Shown here piece after piece: positions 1 to 12,111 of a DNA stretch of 64,000 bases (its first letter is position 1; each line of letters starts with the position of its first letter). The translations under genes and the position numbers were made by a program. Under the pieces are notes generated by a model. The model saw only the letters and a list, made by a program, of their open reading frames with translations, was not told where the DNA came from and did no database searches. The DNA is from Blasia pusilla. Lineage: Eukaryota > Marchantiophyta > Marchantiopsida > Blasiales. The DNA lies in NCBI GenBank assembly GCA_050084515.1, contig CM114273.1, positions 27,962,001-28,026,000 on the forward strand. The letters run 5' to 3'.

Positions 1-254
1 CTAATTAAATTAGTATTTGACTAACTCTCTTAAGTATGGACTATATTAGATATTAACTAAACAGTCCTAATTAGTCACCGCAATTCCTCTCTAAAGGGTT
101 TTGAGAACTCCGAGATTATCCTCAAGGGTTTGAGAACTCTGAGAGTAGGAGCGACGGGAAGGAATCGGAATTGGAAGGGATTGAGAGAGGAAACATCAGG
201 AGATGAAAGTTCTGATGGAATTGATTTGAAAGACACAGTGAAAGAGGCGGAGCG

Positions 255-2747
255 ATGGCGTGCGGTTGTCCTCACGGCGCAGCCATGAATCATTCAGTGG
301 TGTTGAAAGCACATAAGAGCAATTTCTTGAGCGTGAGATCATTGCCCTGTCGATTGCGAAGCAGTGTCCAGCAGCAGCAGCAGCGAAAATTGGATGTTCG
401 CATGACGGGAGTAGCTCGTTCTGCCACAATTCCACATTTAGGGTTGGTAAGCCAGAGTCATGGCGCGACATACGCTTGTCGGAGTAGACGAGCGGGTGAT
501 CGCAGTTCGAGGCGGCCCAGGCTGAGGGTCCAGGTGGACGATTTTGAAATGGAAGACGAAGTGGATTTCGAAGGCGATAGGCCTGAACTCGGAGAGGACG
601 ACGAAGAGGATATGAGGGATTACGAAACCGAATATGAGTCTCCAATCGGCTACACAATGATGCAAGGAGGTCAGTTCGTAAGTTTCGTGCTCTGAGGACG
701 CCACGACTCATCTGGAGCCATGTTCTGCCTGTGATAGACGTTCATCCAGTAATTGCAGGCTTTTTTGTTCTGATGAACACCTGTGCTTTGAATCCAGAGA
801 GCGAGTCTTTCGTGAATACCGAGGGAGAGGAGGAGGAGACCGTTGTGGACTGGAAAATAAACGAGGAAGAATTCCACAAACTGAGCTTGTTGTCTTGTGA
901 CTTCTTCATACGGAAGTTTCCAGACCCAGACAACGACGTCTACGATTTCCGAGAGGTTTGTAGCGAAGCCCTTTTCCAGTGCAGTGAAAAGATGAATTAG
1001 ATTCGTAGGTGGAGAAGCAATTGAAGGAATTCCGCAATCATGAGCAACCTTCTTCCTCGAAGAAATTAGCTGTTAAACTTTGAAGATTGCGACTAGGGTG
1101 TTCTCAAGATAGAAGCAAGAGCAACTTCAAACTCATTGGGAGATGTGTGGAACACAATGAACATTTATTACGGAAGTAAAGCGTGGCGCTGTGGTTATTG
1201 GAATCTTGTTTGAAAAGTCGTTCATTTGTCGATGGCAGCTGAACAGAAAGTTGTGTCACGACTGTTGTTTCAGATGTATGTGACTCCTCCAGACACAGAT
1301 ATCTATTCTATTCCGAAGGTTGTGGGCACCATGCCCAAGAAGGTGTGTGTCTGAACTTCGTGAGATACAATGAGTGGCAAATTATACAACTGGCGAAACT
1401 GGCTAGCACTCTCAAGAGCCATGTAGAGATGTCTTACAGGAAAGGAAATCAGCACGCTATCTCTTGGCCAGCAGTATGTTCCTGGTCTTGATTTCTCTTA
1501 TTGACTCGTGGAATGAGGCATCATCTGAAAACGACTTGGCGTATGTTCTTCATCCAACCATCTCACCTATATCTGCCCTTGATCTCTCTCTGCCTGCCCA
1601 AGAGATTTACGAAATATATTTCCACGAATGCAATCGTTCACTTGATTACTTTTAGATCCCACACTTTATTATTTGAGATTGAGTGAGATAACTCTATTTC
1701 GTGTGATGCGTATTCCTTGCTGTCGTTCTTGTCGCTGATGGAATGGATTTGTCACCTCTTTTTTGGAGCAGCCAGTGCGGTGTATGTCAAGCAAATACGA
1801 GTACATACACACATCCGAACCGCCAGTAGATGAGCCACGTGCTCCCCTTTACAAAACCGAAATGGAGTGCATGAAGGTACACTTTCCAAGGAGTATCTTG
1901 CGTACAAACAGTAAAAACTAGCTATCTGCTTTTCTTTGCAAAAGAAATTTGTTTTGATATCATGTAAGACATGCTCACCCGCCCCCGTCTTTAGTCTTGG
2001 ATGCAGTCATCCGTTTGGCAGAGACTAGAGTGAGAGTTGAGCTTGAAGACTTTCTGTGCTGGTTGATCATGGACTGTCAATTTCCTCACTTGTAAAATCT
2101 GCGTGACAAGTGCTTTCGAAACACAATATTCTCACATCATCAATCTCGACGTACACGGGAGTGTACTAATAGCTCATTTTTCCTTCAGATATTTCTCATC
2201 AGGCACCTCAAAGACAGGCGTACAGATCATGAAAAATTCATTCTGGACTTCGAGGAGATTTATGTGATAGACGCTAAGTCTAAGTCAATCACTCGCGTTG
2301 AAGTCAGCGTAAGATCACAGACTCCTCCTTGACATATGCAGCAGCAATTTCTCCTCGTTTTTGTGTAGTTTTCAAAGATCATCGAAGCAATTGCTGCCCT
2401 TCCTTGTTTCCTCACAGGTGGAGGTTCCCGGTGGCAAAACCCGCGATAGGAGCCAGGAGATTCTCATCGTCCGGGACGACGGCAATACTTTCCGCATCAT
2501 TCCTGAGGTAAGGGCTTTCAATTTCGAGTCTTTTCAACGAGCTTGCACTGCTCTCTTGGTCAAGTAGGCCTACATTTTGCACTACATCCTCTGGAGACCT
2601 GAACACGGAGGAGTTTCCTCGCAATCGCAGTCGGAGCAGAAGAGCCCGGATGAAGTCATAGGAGGCTTGCAATGGGAGAGGACCCGCGAGGCCATGGAGA
2701 ACTACTTGCGAGGTTTCCGGGACTACGAAACTTCAAATTGGTTTTGA
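255..2747 (+). CDS. PTAC6: PAP8/pTAC6, plastid RNA polymerase-associated protein
   Basis: Seven exons: 255-677, 800-955, 1274-1342, 1772-1876, 2189-2308, 2418-2507 and 2631-2747. All junctions are phase 0 with GT-AG introns, giving 359 aa. The protein resembles Arabidopsis PTAC6/PAP8 (about 330 aa), an essential accessory subunit of the plastid-encoded RNA polymerase. Signature blocks are NEEEFHKLSLLSCDFFIRK, PDPDNDVYDFRE, MYVTPPDTDIYSIPK, EEIYVIDAKSKSITR, VPGGKTRDR and the C-terminal ETSNWF. The first ~100 residues are Ser/Arg-rich with a five-Gln run and read as a plastid transit peptide, followed by an acidic stretch (residues ~95-125). A second in-frame ATG at 285 could be the true start. 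The family assignment is from remembered homologous blocks and is strong. The exon 2 acceptor at 798-799 (AGAG) is the least certain junction. Confidence 0.93.
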
Positions 2748-3190
2748 AGTTCCTCGAAATCGAAGCGCCGGAATGGAGCGTTCATGTGTTCATCATCGCT
2801 GTCAACCTCCAGCGTCTACCCGTTCTCTTAGCGTCGAATTGCGGATGCATTGGTTGATCATAAACAACACCCTCAAGTTTTGCCTCATTGAATTCGATAT
2901 TCTCCGCTGAAATGTTGCTCTTCTCCCAATAGAAGTGAAATTCCTACATTCGCGTGTCTGATCTTGAAATGAGTCCATGCGCGAGCCATCGCCAGGAATA
3001 ATTGAAGGCAGGAAACGGTGAACTCGCGTCCAATTTGCGTATCCACCATCAGTCTGCTGTGTCCTTATCTCACTCCTCACGGATGTTATTTCTCCTAGCG
3101 GAACGCGAATGCTTGGATGCATTTAGGGTTTTTAGGATCGTCAGGTAATTTATCTTTAAATGATTCCCCCGCCCTCTTTTCTTATGAAGA
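2748..3190. other. 3' flank of PAP8, no gene seen
   Basis: AT-rich sequence after the PAP8 stop codon. It probably holds the 3' untranslated region at its beginning. Short open frames on the minus strand show no recognisable protein character. Confidence 0.5.
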
Positions 3191-3193
3191 AAA

Positions 3194-3366
3194 GAAGAAC
3201 TAGTACGATTCCGAAGGGATGTAAGAAAAGTCTCAAGAGCGATTATAATAAACTAGTGGATGATCCGCGTCTGTAACCATCCTTACTATGAGGGGAAAAA
3301 GAAGAACTAGTACGATTCCGAAGGGATGTAAGAAAAGTCTAAAGAGCGGTTCAAATAAACTAGTGG
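3194..3366 (+). repeat. two direct copies of a ~65-bp unit
   Basis: The block beginning AAGAACTAGTACGATTCCGA and ending TAAACTAGTGGA occurs at about 3195-3260 and again at about 3301-3366, with few differences. Spacing is about 106 bp. Non-coding tandem duplication. Confidence 0.8.
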
Positions 3367-4760
3367 ATACACGGAGAAAAGGAGCTTTTGTAGTCTGTAG
3401 CATGTGAAGGATTATCGATGATGCATACAAATGCAGTTTTCTAAAAATTCGTAGCATGTAAAATTTATTTTTTTCAGTTCACATGTCAAGTAGGCGTTTG
3501 CAAATAAAGAAAGCACTCTTGAATAGTAATATAGATGTATCATTATCTTTGGGTATGGGACCCACTAACGTAGCTGTGACCTCCAAGGGCCTTATCCTTC
3601 CGATTTGAAGGATAAGGAGACGTGTTTCAAGGATAATGGGATGTGTTTAGGGTTTAGGGTTTGGGGTGTTCAAGGATAGGGAGAAGCGATTAAGATAAGG
3701 AGGGCTACTTCATAACTATATAGACAGCAGGGGTTTTGGGCAAGGTATATTTTATGGCTTCCTTGGCCTCTTTTATCCACGTCTTCATGAGAAAGGGAAT
3801 GTTAGAATTTGTGGAGTTTAAAAGATGCAAGCACATGGGCAGATGATGTAATTGTAATGGGGTTTTTTCATATGTACCTCCTTAGGGACCGAAGAAATGA
3901 TAGGCATCACATGGGTTGGAAAAGGGAGGATTGGAACAAATGCTATTAGGGTGTCTGGAAAATGAAGAAAGTCAAGGCCTTAAAAGAAATCTGTTCTTCT
4001 AGAGAAATTGGTGAGGTGTCACTCCCTATTGAAGAGGAGGTCTTCGCTGGTTAAAACCTCTTTCCTTGTGACTTTGTGGATGGTGTAGGGTTGGTGATGA
4101 ACAGGGTTTAGGGTCTGAACCTTCCAAATTGTCATTCCATCATGAATGCGAGTTAAGTAAGTTCACATGATGTGAAATAAAAGCCCATAAAGGATGTGAG
4201 ATGGGCCATCTGAATTACACAAGGTTCAATGGCCATATCTCCATGGGTAAGTGGGAAAGACTTGTGTTGTCATGGCGCCAAGCTTTGTATTGTAATTGGT
4301 CCAAATGTAATTCTATCCATATCTTGTGTCATAATATTGCATGGTTTGTGGTTGAAAGTTGCGAAGGTCATTGTGGTGATGTGCTTAAGCTAACTCAAGC
4401 TACTCGTCTTTGCCTCATCTCTGAATGTCAAATTGCTTTGTGTCGCCTCCGTATTTGATTTTAGGATTTGACAATATGCGTAAACCAACTGTGCCACATA
4501 TTGTTGTAGGAGTCATAGTCCTTGATGGCATACTATGTCTTGTGGGTTCTTGTTTATTTTGATAAATAATAATGTATCAAAAATATACTCAATAAAGAAA
4601 CCATAAATAAATAAGAGAATACTCACACAAACACGCCACAACTCTCATTGTCGCTAGAATAATTTCCAATTATTCATTTGATTGCTATTCATATAGGAAA
4701 CTTGTATTTTTCATTTACCAACTGCTCTTTGTTTATGCTAATAATTATCGATTTAATAGT
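3367..4760. other. intergenic, no gene; telomere-type motif near 3645
   Basis: No supported gene. A short interstitial run of the plant telomere motif TTTAGGG occurs at about 3646-3664. The short open frame at 4201-4458 has no recognisable domain and is not called. Confidence 0.5.
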
Positions 4761-4769
4761 GCTTTTAAG

Positions 4770-4926
4770 CCAAACCCATTGTAATGGTAAAAGACTTGGA
4801 TGACACTCATATGAGGCAAGGTCATAAGCATGTCATCTTGTGGAAGGATGCTTAGCAAAGAGAGAGTGAGCTCTCCCAACTCTCTCTCCTTGACGTACTA
4901 TCTCTCTCCCTTTCCCAACTAGGGGG
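4770..4926. mobile_element. decayed piece of family-1 Ty3 LTR (B part)
   Basis: The stretch with GAGAGAGTGAGCTCTC and ACTCTCTCTCCTTGA is recognisably the same as the central part of the solo LTR at 6431-7070 (compare 6640-6780), with many C-to-T and G-to-A changes. No coding content. Confidence 0.55.
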
Positions 4927-4933
4927 GCAATTG

Positions 4934-5062
4934 TGTGATCTCGATGTATATGCGTGAGTATATTTCATTTATGAGTGGATCGATTCGTGTGTTGGGAAGA
5001 TTAGTGTGGTGTGTATGTATGACCTGTGATGTGGATTGTGTAGCGCTGTGTATGTCAACATA
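4934..5062 (+). mobile_element. decayed family-2 Ty3 terminal repeat, A part
   Basis: Starts TGTGTGATCTCGATGTATAT and matches the reverse complement of the A block at 54187-54320, so it lies in the opposite orientation to element 2. Confidence 0.55.
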
Positions 5063-5354
5063 AATAGGATCATGTCCTCATGTAAATTGACCTTGAAATT
5101 AAGGTACGTAACATCACAATCACCATCGCATTCGGAACATTGAGAGCACACCCAAAAGAGCCAAGGCCGATGAGTATAGAATATGGGATCATAAAAAACA
5201 AGATTATCAATGATGAGAGGTGAAGTGTGGAGTATGACGCACAAATCTTAGCAAGACCCGAACTAATGAGCAAGTAGTTGACAACCCTAACCTTCATCGA
5301 GTCAGCACTTAATAATCTTTTGAGAAAGTAAGCAAGAGCAAGCTTACATGGCAA
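5063..5354 (-). pseudogene. possible Ty1/copia integrase remnant
   Basis: The minus strand contains a SFGCALNVPNA-like stretch that resembles the copia-family 'LRVFGC' block after the integrase core. The frame is broken and the similarity short, so this is a tentative reading. It lies between pieces of Ty3 repeats, which fits a nested-repeat setting. Confidence 0.3.
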
Positions 5355-5551
5355 TCAAAATCCATGAGCACTCACGAGGACCTGAGGTGAAGGCACGGAG
5401 CTTTAGAGCGATGAATAAGAGTTTCAGAGAGGAAAATTCCAAGGAAAATTTATGCATTAACTGCTATCCTCATCACTATCCCAACTCCCCTAAAATCAAA
5501 ATCCCTCATATAGGGATATTCTCTACTCTAATCTAAAAGACCTTAAAATTT

Positions 5552-6426
5552 TTGTGCTCATGCATATTGCTACATAATATAGGTCCATATCACCATCTAT
5601 ACATTCAGAAAAAAAGAAACCATAATTAATTATGTAGTCCACACATTCTAAATATTATTTACCAATAAAGTCTCCAATCATCTTGTAGTTGGTGATTAGG
5701 TCCATGTAACTCCACAGAGCCATGCATCCATTTCTACCATAATTTACGTCTCTGTGATGCTAATAGCAAAAAGCTCACGTGGTTCCGTATTTAATTACCT
5801 CTCTATCATCAATGACACTCAAGCAAGTATGGAGATGTCACTAATAAGATTGGGTTAATAGTCCCATCAATATTGGAAAGGTAATATGGTGTGCCATTGC
5901 CCACACGGTCCTTCCAAACCATACCATCACATCATTATAATAAGAGGATTCCACATGGCAAAACCCCATGCATCTTCAAAATAGTATGCTTTGCTGTAGC
6001 ATCCAATCTCTCAAATGCTGTCAATTGATAATTGAATTCCATTTTATGAAACCTATGATTAGTTTGTTGATAGCCACCTCTTGAAATAGTCGAATACCTC
6101 AGTATATCCCAATGATATGTAATAACTAAGTTCTCAAATGCCATAGACATAACTCCAAAATTTCTTTGCATGTTGACAATATGCTCAAACAGACACATTG
6201 AAGTTCAACACCTTATCAATATATTAACGATTGACCTTAGGTAAAGCATGCTCTTGTCTATAGAGGGAAAAGTAAGGTAGCAACTGAAATAGGGATGCAT
6301 GCTTGCTAACTCCTTTCCAATCATGAAAAATGTACGTCCCAGTCTTTTAGGTGATGTCTCTACAAGCCCAACTTACGTAAACTCCTCTTCATCCAATATT
6401 ATCTCACTTAAATTTTCGCGTTGTTG
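5552..6426 (-). mobile_element. decayed Ty3 fragment: A' block plus integrase tail
   Basis: From about 5552 the sequence follows the same order as element 1 at 26015-26815: a degraded A' block (about 5552-5684), then the integrase C-terminal/PHD region and the 3' part of the integrase core (to ~6412), all on the minus strand. The alignment is visible at AGTTCTCAAATGCCATAGAC (about 6131), shared with element 2 near 54860. The frame has many stops, and most differences are C-to-T or G-to-A. The solo LTR at 6431 inserted just beside it. Confidence 0.65.
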
Positions 6427-6430
6427 AATA

Positions 6431-7070
6431 TGTCGTGCGCATACACATCGCTACACAACATACATCGCTGTCACCGAACACACACACAAACACACGATCC
6501 CATGCTAACTCATGGAATCCAAACAACGAGACAAGAAGTACTAAAATATCTCCAATTAAAGTAAGATCCAATCTCTCTCTACACCATCTCATACCATAGC
6601 TATCAAAGGTGTGCACTCTCTCTCATGTCAAACCAAACCCACTCTCCTAATGAGAGGCTCGGGTTACACTCACAAGGCAAGAGACCATAGCTCCGCCGCC
6701 TCATGCCAAGAGGTTCAACAAAGAGAGAATGAGCTCTCAAGCTCTCTCTCCTTGAGGTATACCCCTCCCCTCTCCCAAGCTCTCTCCATGGTAACCTATT
6801 CTTCCAAGTCACCTCCTTGGCTCTTGACTTGATGTAGGAGGTCAAGGGCCACTTACAAAAAATAGAAAGTAGATCATATGTTCAAAATGGTACTTACCTA
6901 AAATAGTAAGTTCCTCAATATGGCTTCAAATGAGCCGAAACGAAGGGGAAACCTGCTCTCTTAGTATTCTCGGGGCCTCAACAGATCATCCTCGACCTAC
7001 TGAGTGTGTCCTCCACTACTCACGAAGGCGCTCTACTAGATCTCACCGATTTATCCTAAAAGACGTGACA
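6431..7070 (-). mobile_element. solo LTR, Ty3 family 1, with 4-bp target duplication
   Basis: A 640-bp unit beginning TGTCGTGCGC and ending GACGTGACA in plus orientation. It is flanked directly by AATA at 6427-6430 and AATA at 7071-7074. It is nearly identical to the terminal block of element 1 (25378-26012), and its start matches 26015-26142. The orientation follows element 1, whose genes are on the minus strand. Exact ends plus a target duplication indicate insertion followed by repeat-repeat recombination. Confidence 0.85.
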
Positions 7071-7272
7071 AATAGTTGATTAAAAATTTCATCATTAAAA
7101 TCTCTTTGCCTTTAGCTCTTAGTCTACCATATACCTTATATATATTGGTATCATATTATCATGAAAGGAGTTTAAAATACGGTTTGTTCTATAATAGCAT
7201 GTCCTTTTTTCTCGAATGCCAAATTTACGTGTGAGGTGGTCAAAATTTTAATGTAGAATATTTCATGTTTAA

Positions 7273-7692
7273 TCTATATTATTATGGCACAGTGCCTTCT
7301 TGATTTGCAAACATCTCTCTGTTTGACCATTGGCAACTGGGCAGCAAGAAAATATTTCACATGCTACGGGCAACAAGAAATTTTTTTATGTACAACATCA
7401 TTTATCTTCCTTTCTCTTCACGGCCTATACACTAGCTCTTCAAACACTTTTTTATTTTGTGTGCATCGCACGGGCACCTTATTTATATTATTATGGGAGA
7501 GTGCTTTCTTGATTTGCAAACCTCTGTTTGACATGTGACAACTGTGCATCAAGAAAATATTTCACATGCTATAGGCAGTAAGAAAAAAAATTGAACTTAT
7601 GTGCATCATCATTAATCTCTTCCCTTCACGACCTATACACTAACTCTTCAAACACTTTTTTATTTCCCGTGCATCGCACGAATAATAACTAA
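7273..7692 (+). mobile_element. candidate short non-autonomous Helitron with internal duplication
   Basis: Begins with TC after a host A (7272-7274). It ends in CTAA (7689-7692) followed by host T, with a CGTGC-ATC-GCACG hairpin at 7668-7680 placed 8 bases before CTAA. These are the terminal rules of Helitrons (5' TC, 3' hairpin and CTRR, insertion between A and T). The body consists of two ~210-bp direct copies (about 7278-7483 and 7488-7683). No Rep/helicase is present, so this is a structural inference. Confidence 0.42.
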
Positions 7693-7693
7693 T

Positions 7694-8860
7694 TTTTTAA
7701 AAATTTTAGATTAACATGTATGCCCTTAAACTAGTGCATGTAAATTTCCATTACGCTATGGCATAATGCAAACAAGAAAAAAATTACTTGTACATTGGAA
7801 CAAATTAAGACAAGTGTCATGCGTTGATATGCAAGATAGAGTGCAGGAATGGAAAGGATGTAATGGAAGTGGATATTTGAAAATTATTTTACTATTTCAA
7901 TACCTCATGCGATGAAAAAATTACTGATGCAGAAATGCCATGGAATAATTAAAAAATCTAACAGGAGAAAAATATTAAGATAACTCCTCCCAACGGATAA
8001 CATCCATAGAATTTTTAGAGGATGGATAAACATAAGCTCTTCACGTTGGTTAATAACAAGAGGTGTACGATTATCGATTAGATGTCTCTTCTTGTCCCTG
8101 CAAATGAATATCCATCTTCCGCAAATGATCATCCATCTTGTGTTCAAACCTGGGATTACATCTCCATCTACTAGAGTGTATCTTGTGTTCAAACTTGGGA
8201 TTACATCTCCACCTACTATAGTGTAGTGAGTTTATGATTACTTAGAGAAAATACAGAAGATAATCTTTTATCGGGGTAGGACTACAATTTGTCAAAACAA
8301 AGAAGTCCTTGCATACGAATAAACCATCGTGATAGTGTAGACTCGTAAATACATACTCATAATAAGTGGATTTCTTTTATGTTTAAGGAAGATATGGGAA
8401 TAATCCTGTTCTAAATTTTTTTTCACAAAAAATATCATGATAGTGTAGACTCGTAAATATACATCCATAATCAGTGGATTTCTTACTTTCTATTAGAGAA
8501 AGATATGGGAATAATCCTCGTCTTGAAAACAAAATCATAAACAACAATTCCTTACTACTATAGTGTTGGCCAGGGTACATGTTGAAATATACTTGACTCC
8601 AGACAAAAGATCCCTTCGATTGAAATATTAGTACCTATGATCGAAGAAGCACTCACTCCCTAGTAAAGATCACACCAATCTTTTTTCGTGAACCTTCCCA
8701 CTAAGTTAGGTGACCGATAATGGACATGTCCTTTAATATATGTTTTACCCTGGCTGGTTTGCAGTACATCATACAGTCTGCATCCCGAAGTTCAGATGAG
8801 GGATTGATCCTTAGTTGTAAGATCACGTCTTGCCAAGTCTTACGGTGTCCACTTTCATGA
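7694..8860. other. intergenic with two short tandem duplications
   Basis: No gene seen. A ~45-bp unit containing GGGATTACATCTCC is repeated at about 8139-8222. An ~80-bp unit starting GATAGTGTAGACTCGTAAAT is repeated at about 8331-8412 and 8439-8524. Confidence 0.5.
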
Positions 8861-9929
8861 TTATTGACCCGTCAACTTCTGGATTAAGTTTCCGAGTCCG
8901 CTTTTAGCTTCTTCTACATTACTTTGGCCTTCCTCTACAGCCTTGCTAGCACCGTCTTGCAGACTCTTGATTGCTCCTGATCCAGCTCCTCCCCTGCACA
9001 TATCGATGGTAGACATCTGCTCGGATCAGAATTCCAGATTCATTTGTGGACCGTCGGATTAAGGTGCCTAATTTAAGTATACTACAACAATTTTTTTGAA
9101 ATTTATACGTTGGACTCAACACGAATGACACAAAACTTACAAATTGATGCTACATCGGGGTCAGTTGGAAATTTCGGAAGACAAGTCCCAGTCGTTATGG
9201 GTGATTCGATGAGAGGTATCAGTTGACATACGACAGCGTAAAAGAGGACAGCAATATAGAAAGAGTCGTCCAGAACTAAACTTACGTTTGCGCAATTCGA
9301 TTGGAATCTTCAACGGCCCCGACTTGGGTTGGGCCATATCTTGGAGGAGAGTCCTCCTTGGTCAGGGTATCAGCGGCCTTCAGCAGATCTCCAGCCTTCT
9401 CGTTCGTGCGCTTGGCGCCCTCTGTTCCTGGGCCCGAGGCCGCGAAGGCGCTTGCAGCCGTTGACAGCGCAGCTCCAGCGACCATCAGTCCAGCTAACAT
9501 TTCTCTCCTCACAACTCTGCTCCTTTGCACTTGCTCCTGAAATGTAGATGTTGGAAACTATCAATATCAATCCATTCGTTACAGGAAACTCTCTGCTGAA
9601 GAGAAACCGTAAGTGTAGACATCACCGGCATTGGAAGCTTATTCAAGGAAAGTTGAAGTCTATTCCAAATTTCGGTTTAACACAGCGACATCTTCAAAAA
9701 AATTGCAGAGAGAGATGTGAGAGTACTCAAAAAGACGAAAGCTATCACTCACAACATCGGGAACATAGGCCCTTGCATCGACGCACACAACGCGTTCGGC
9801 GACAGATCTGGCTGGAGCCAAACGCACGAGAGGTGTTCCGAACGCAGATGACGAGGAAAGCCAGGACGCACCCTCCGCATTTCTCACCATACTACCGGCA
9901 ACGGCGAAAGCTGCTGTTGAAGCCGCCAT
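8861..9929 (-). CDS. putative Tat-targeted thylakoid lumen protein, unknown function
   Basis: Three exons on the minus strand: 9929-9753, 9536-9286 and 8993-8861. Splicing is GT-AG and the frame is kept, giving 186 aa. Residues 1-59 (MAASTAAFAVAGSMVRNAEG onward) look like a plastid transit peptide. Exon 2 then encodes RVVRREM followed by a hydrophobic stretch (LAGLMVAGAALSTAASAFA) with an AFA-A type cleavage site, which is a twin-arginine lumen signal. The mature part is about 100 aa: small, polar and Lys/Glu/Gln-rich (DLLKAADTLTKED, RYGPTQ) and ending IQKLTGQ. No transmembrane segment follows the signal. I do not recognise the family. An in-frame ATG upstream at 9983 is possible, but MAAS is the better transit-peptide start. 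The bipartite lumen targeting is read directly; the role is unknown. Confidence 0.8.
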
Positions 9930-10060
9930 TATCCTCCAAATCGAGCAAATATCGACTCTCCCGCTGAATTCCTCACACAGCAAACGGCAATTGGGCGTGA
10001 TTCCAGCTACTTCGCCCCTATACTAGAAAACTTTCTCGGCGCGTCTCGTGATTAAGCCGT

Positions 10061-10246
10061 AGAGAGCTCTGATACTCTACCACTGTATCCACGAAGTCCC
10101 GAGCCTCCCACTGAATATACTCCTCGCACAGCGCGCGCCTACAGGACGTGATATTTTCTTCAGTGCTGTATCCACGAAGCGGCCTTATGAACTCTTGAAT
10201 ATGCAGTAGAGAGCTCTGATACCACTGCTGTGTCAACGAAGTCCTG
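10061..10246. repeat. direct repeat upstream of the lumen-protein gene
   Basis: The element GTAGAGAGCTCTGATAC followed by CACTG..GT.TC.ACGAAGTC occurs at about 10060-10102 and 10206-10246, within a few hundred bases upstream of the lumen-protein start. It could be part of the promoter region; nothing more can be claimed. Confidence 0.55.
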
Positions 10247-10269
10247 ACGCGGCCTTACGAACAACGAAG

Positions 10270-12111
10270 GCTCCAACCGCGCCTAATCTTCCAAGTTGCC
10301 CGGCGCCACTGGCCTTGGCGCTTTGGAAAGGCGAACTACGTGTCTGAAGGGGACAGTCGCAGTCGAAATGCGTTTGCGACGCCAAGCCGTGAAAGCCCGG
10401 GCAGGTGTCTTCCTGCGATTAGCTTTTCCCGCAGGACGGGACACGCGCCACCCTAACGCGATGGGTGGGGATCCACACCGTTCATGTCCCATGCATGCAT
10501 GGATCCTTTACTGGTTCGGACATCCACGGCGGGACGTGATAATTCTAATTTAATAAACTTCGTGTTTCTTTACAAGATATTTGACTCCCATATTACGTTT
10601 ATTACTTTTGTTTTATTAATGATATCATTTAAAGTACTCATTTCATAAATCTTTCCTTTGTTGACATTTGGCATATTCAGCACATGTTAAAAGTTAATTT
10701 AAAATAACATTTGAAATTTTAGAAAATTATTATTATAAATTATTTTAATTTGTGGATGTGTGAACTTACATTAATAAATTATTATTTTGATAAATTCGAA
10801 TGATCTATTGGTTGAGAGGTGATGGAATCTCTCCCAAAATTACCAATTGATGCTAATCATATTAGCATCAATTGGTGGTTGCATGTGCGTACATTGTAAT
10901 AATGAGAGCCACTAATAAATTTATTTGCTCTAACTTCGTTAGATGTCCTTTTCGCTTAAGTTAGTTAGATGTTAATAACTAATTAGATGGATCACATGTC
11001 ACGATAGGAGGCCATTCAGCATTGTGAATGACAGGTGTATTGCTAACAATATACAAAATTTTAGTGTAGAGGGGGATGGGTGAAGATTAAAGTTCTTAAA
11101 CTCTGATCTTTCAATCTTTTTGCATTTTTTCTTCCTCCCACTCTCTTGAGGCCAAATATGCCCTAGAACTCTGCTCTTTTAATGCTCTCTTGACTTCATA
11201 ATGTGTGCACTTCATACCATCGTCAGAATGGGTGAAGAAGACTACTTCCGAGGTGAAAAGAGGAAGAGTGGAGACTACCTCTTTCATTAGTACCGCACAT
11301 TAACTCTTTTACTGCAAGACTAAATCTTCGCGCTCCTAGATCAGTGAGTTCATGTCGTCAAAGCCTGTCACATGAGACCTACTGCTACAGTTAGAAATTC
11401 ATTAGAAAATGACCACAGCAGCCTGGTACCACGAACCCAGAAAAAGGAAAAGAGTATTCCTGCAAACCATATTTAATAAATGCTAAAGGTTCTGAAGCTT
11501 CTGGCCCAAGTGTACAAGCCTCTTTCATGTGACATGAATAAAGTGATACTGTATGCTTGTTGAGGTCAAGCCAACTTCTTGACAATAATACGCAATGCAC
11601 CACCATCCAACCTCAAGGATACAAACATGCAGGTTTGGGAGGTATTCAGGTCTGCTCTAAAATTCATGAATCCATTTCTCAGAAAAAGAAATAAGAGCAG
11701 ATTTTTATATTCAGGATACGAACTTTTTCTCAGGACCTGGTCAAGGCGTCAATTAATGTGTAACAGCTATTCGCCCAAATTCATCTGAGCTTATCTGGAG
11801 AGGAGAGAGATCAGGTGAAACTGGATTCACTTATAAGTGAAAAACCTCTATGTGCATACATCCGACTTGATTCCTGAAATGAATTCAGATATAGACAAAT
11901 CAGCAGAGCTCAGACATTCCCAGTCTGATTCCCAAGACCGGGCAGAATTCCCAATGTGGCAACTGGCCACTACTATACTAAATCTCAAACTATCATCCAC
12001 CCATAAAATTTTGGAAGCCTTTTACCAGCCTTTTTGCATGTAATATACAGCCTTCAAAAGCTCCAGATGGGAGGAAAAGACAAATGTGCAGCACTCTGGG
12101 AGCCAGCATTT
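10270..12111. other. intergenic, no gene seen
   Basis: AT-rich apart from the GC-rich first 250 bp. Short open frames lack splice-supported protein character. The segment near 12112 is probably the 3' untranslated region of the TypA-like gene. Confidence 0.5.
10842..10876. repeat. perfect 16-bp inverted repeat (hairpin)
   Basis: ACCAATTGATGCTAAT, a CAT loop, then its exact reverse complement. It sits in AT-rich intergenic DNA with no T-tract. It may be a fold-back remnant of a small element. Confidence 0.75.

Noticed and set aside
255-285. Choice between ATG 255 and ATG 285 for PAP8
   Set aside because: Both are in frame and both leave a plausible transit peptide. The sequence alone does not decide, so the first ATG was used and the alternative only noted.
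3646-3664. Chromosome end
   Set aside because: Only about two TTTAGGG units are present and sequence continues normally on both sides; an interstitial motif.
4201-4458. 85-codon plus-strand frame as a gene
   Set aside because: No domain, no splice-supported extension and surrounded by decayed repeats; treated as chance.
10018-10236. Minus-strand coding frame upstream of the lumen gene
   Set aside because: It overlaps the direct repeats of the promoter region and has no homology or splice continuation.
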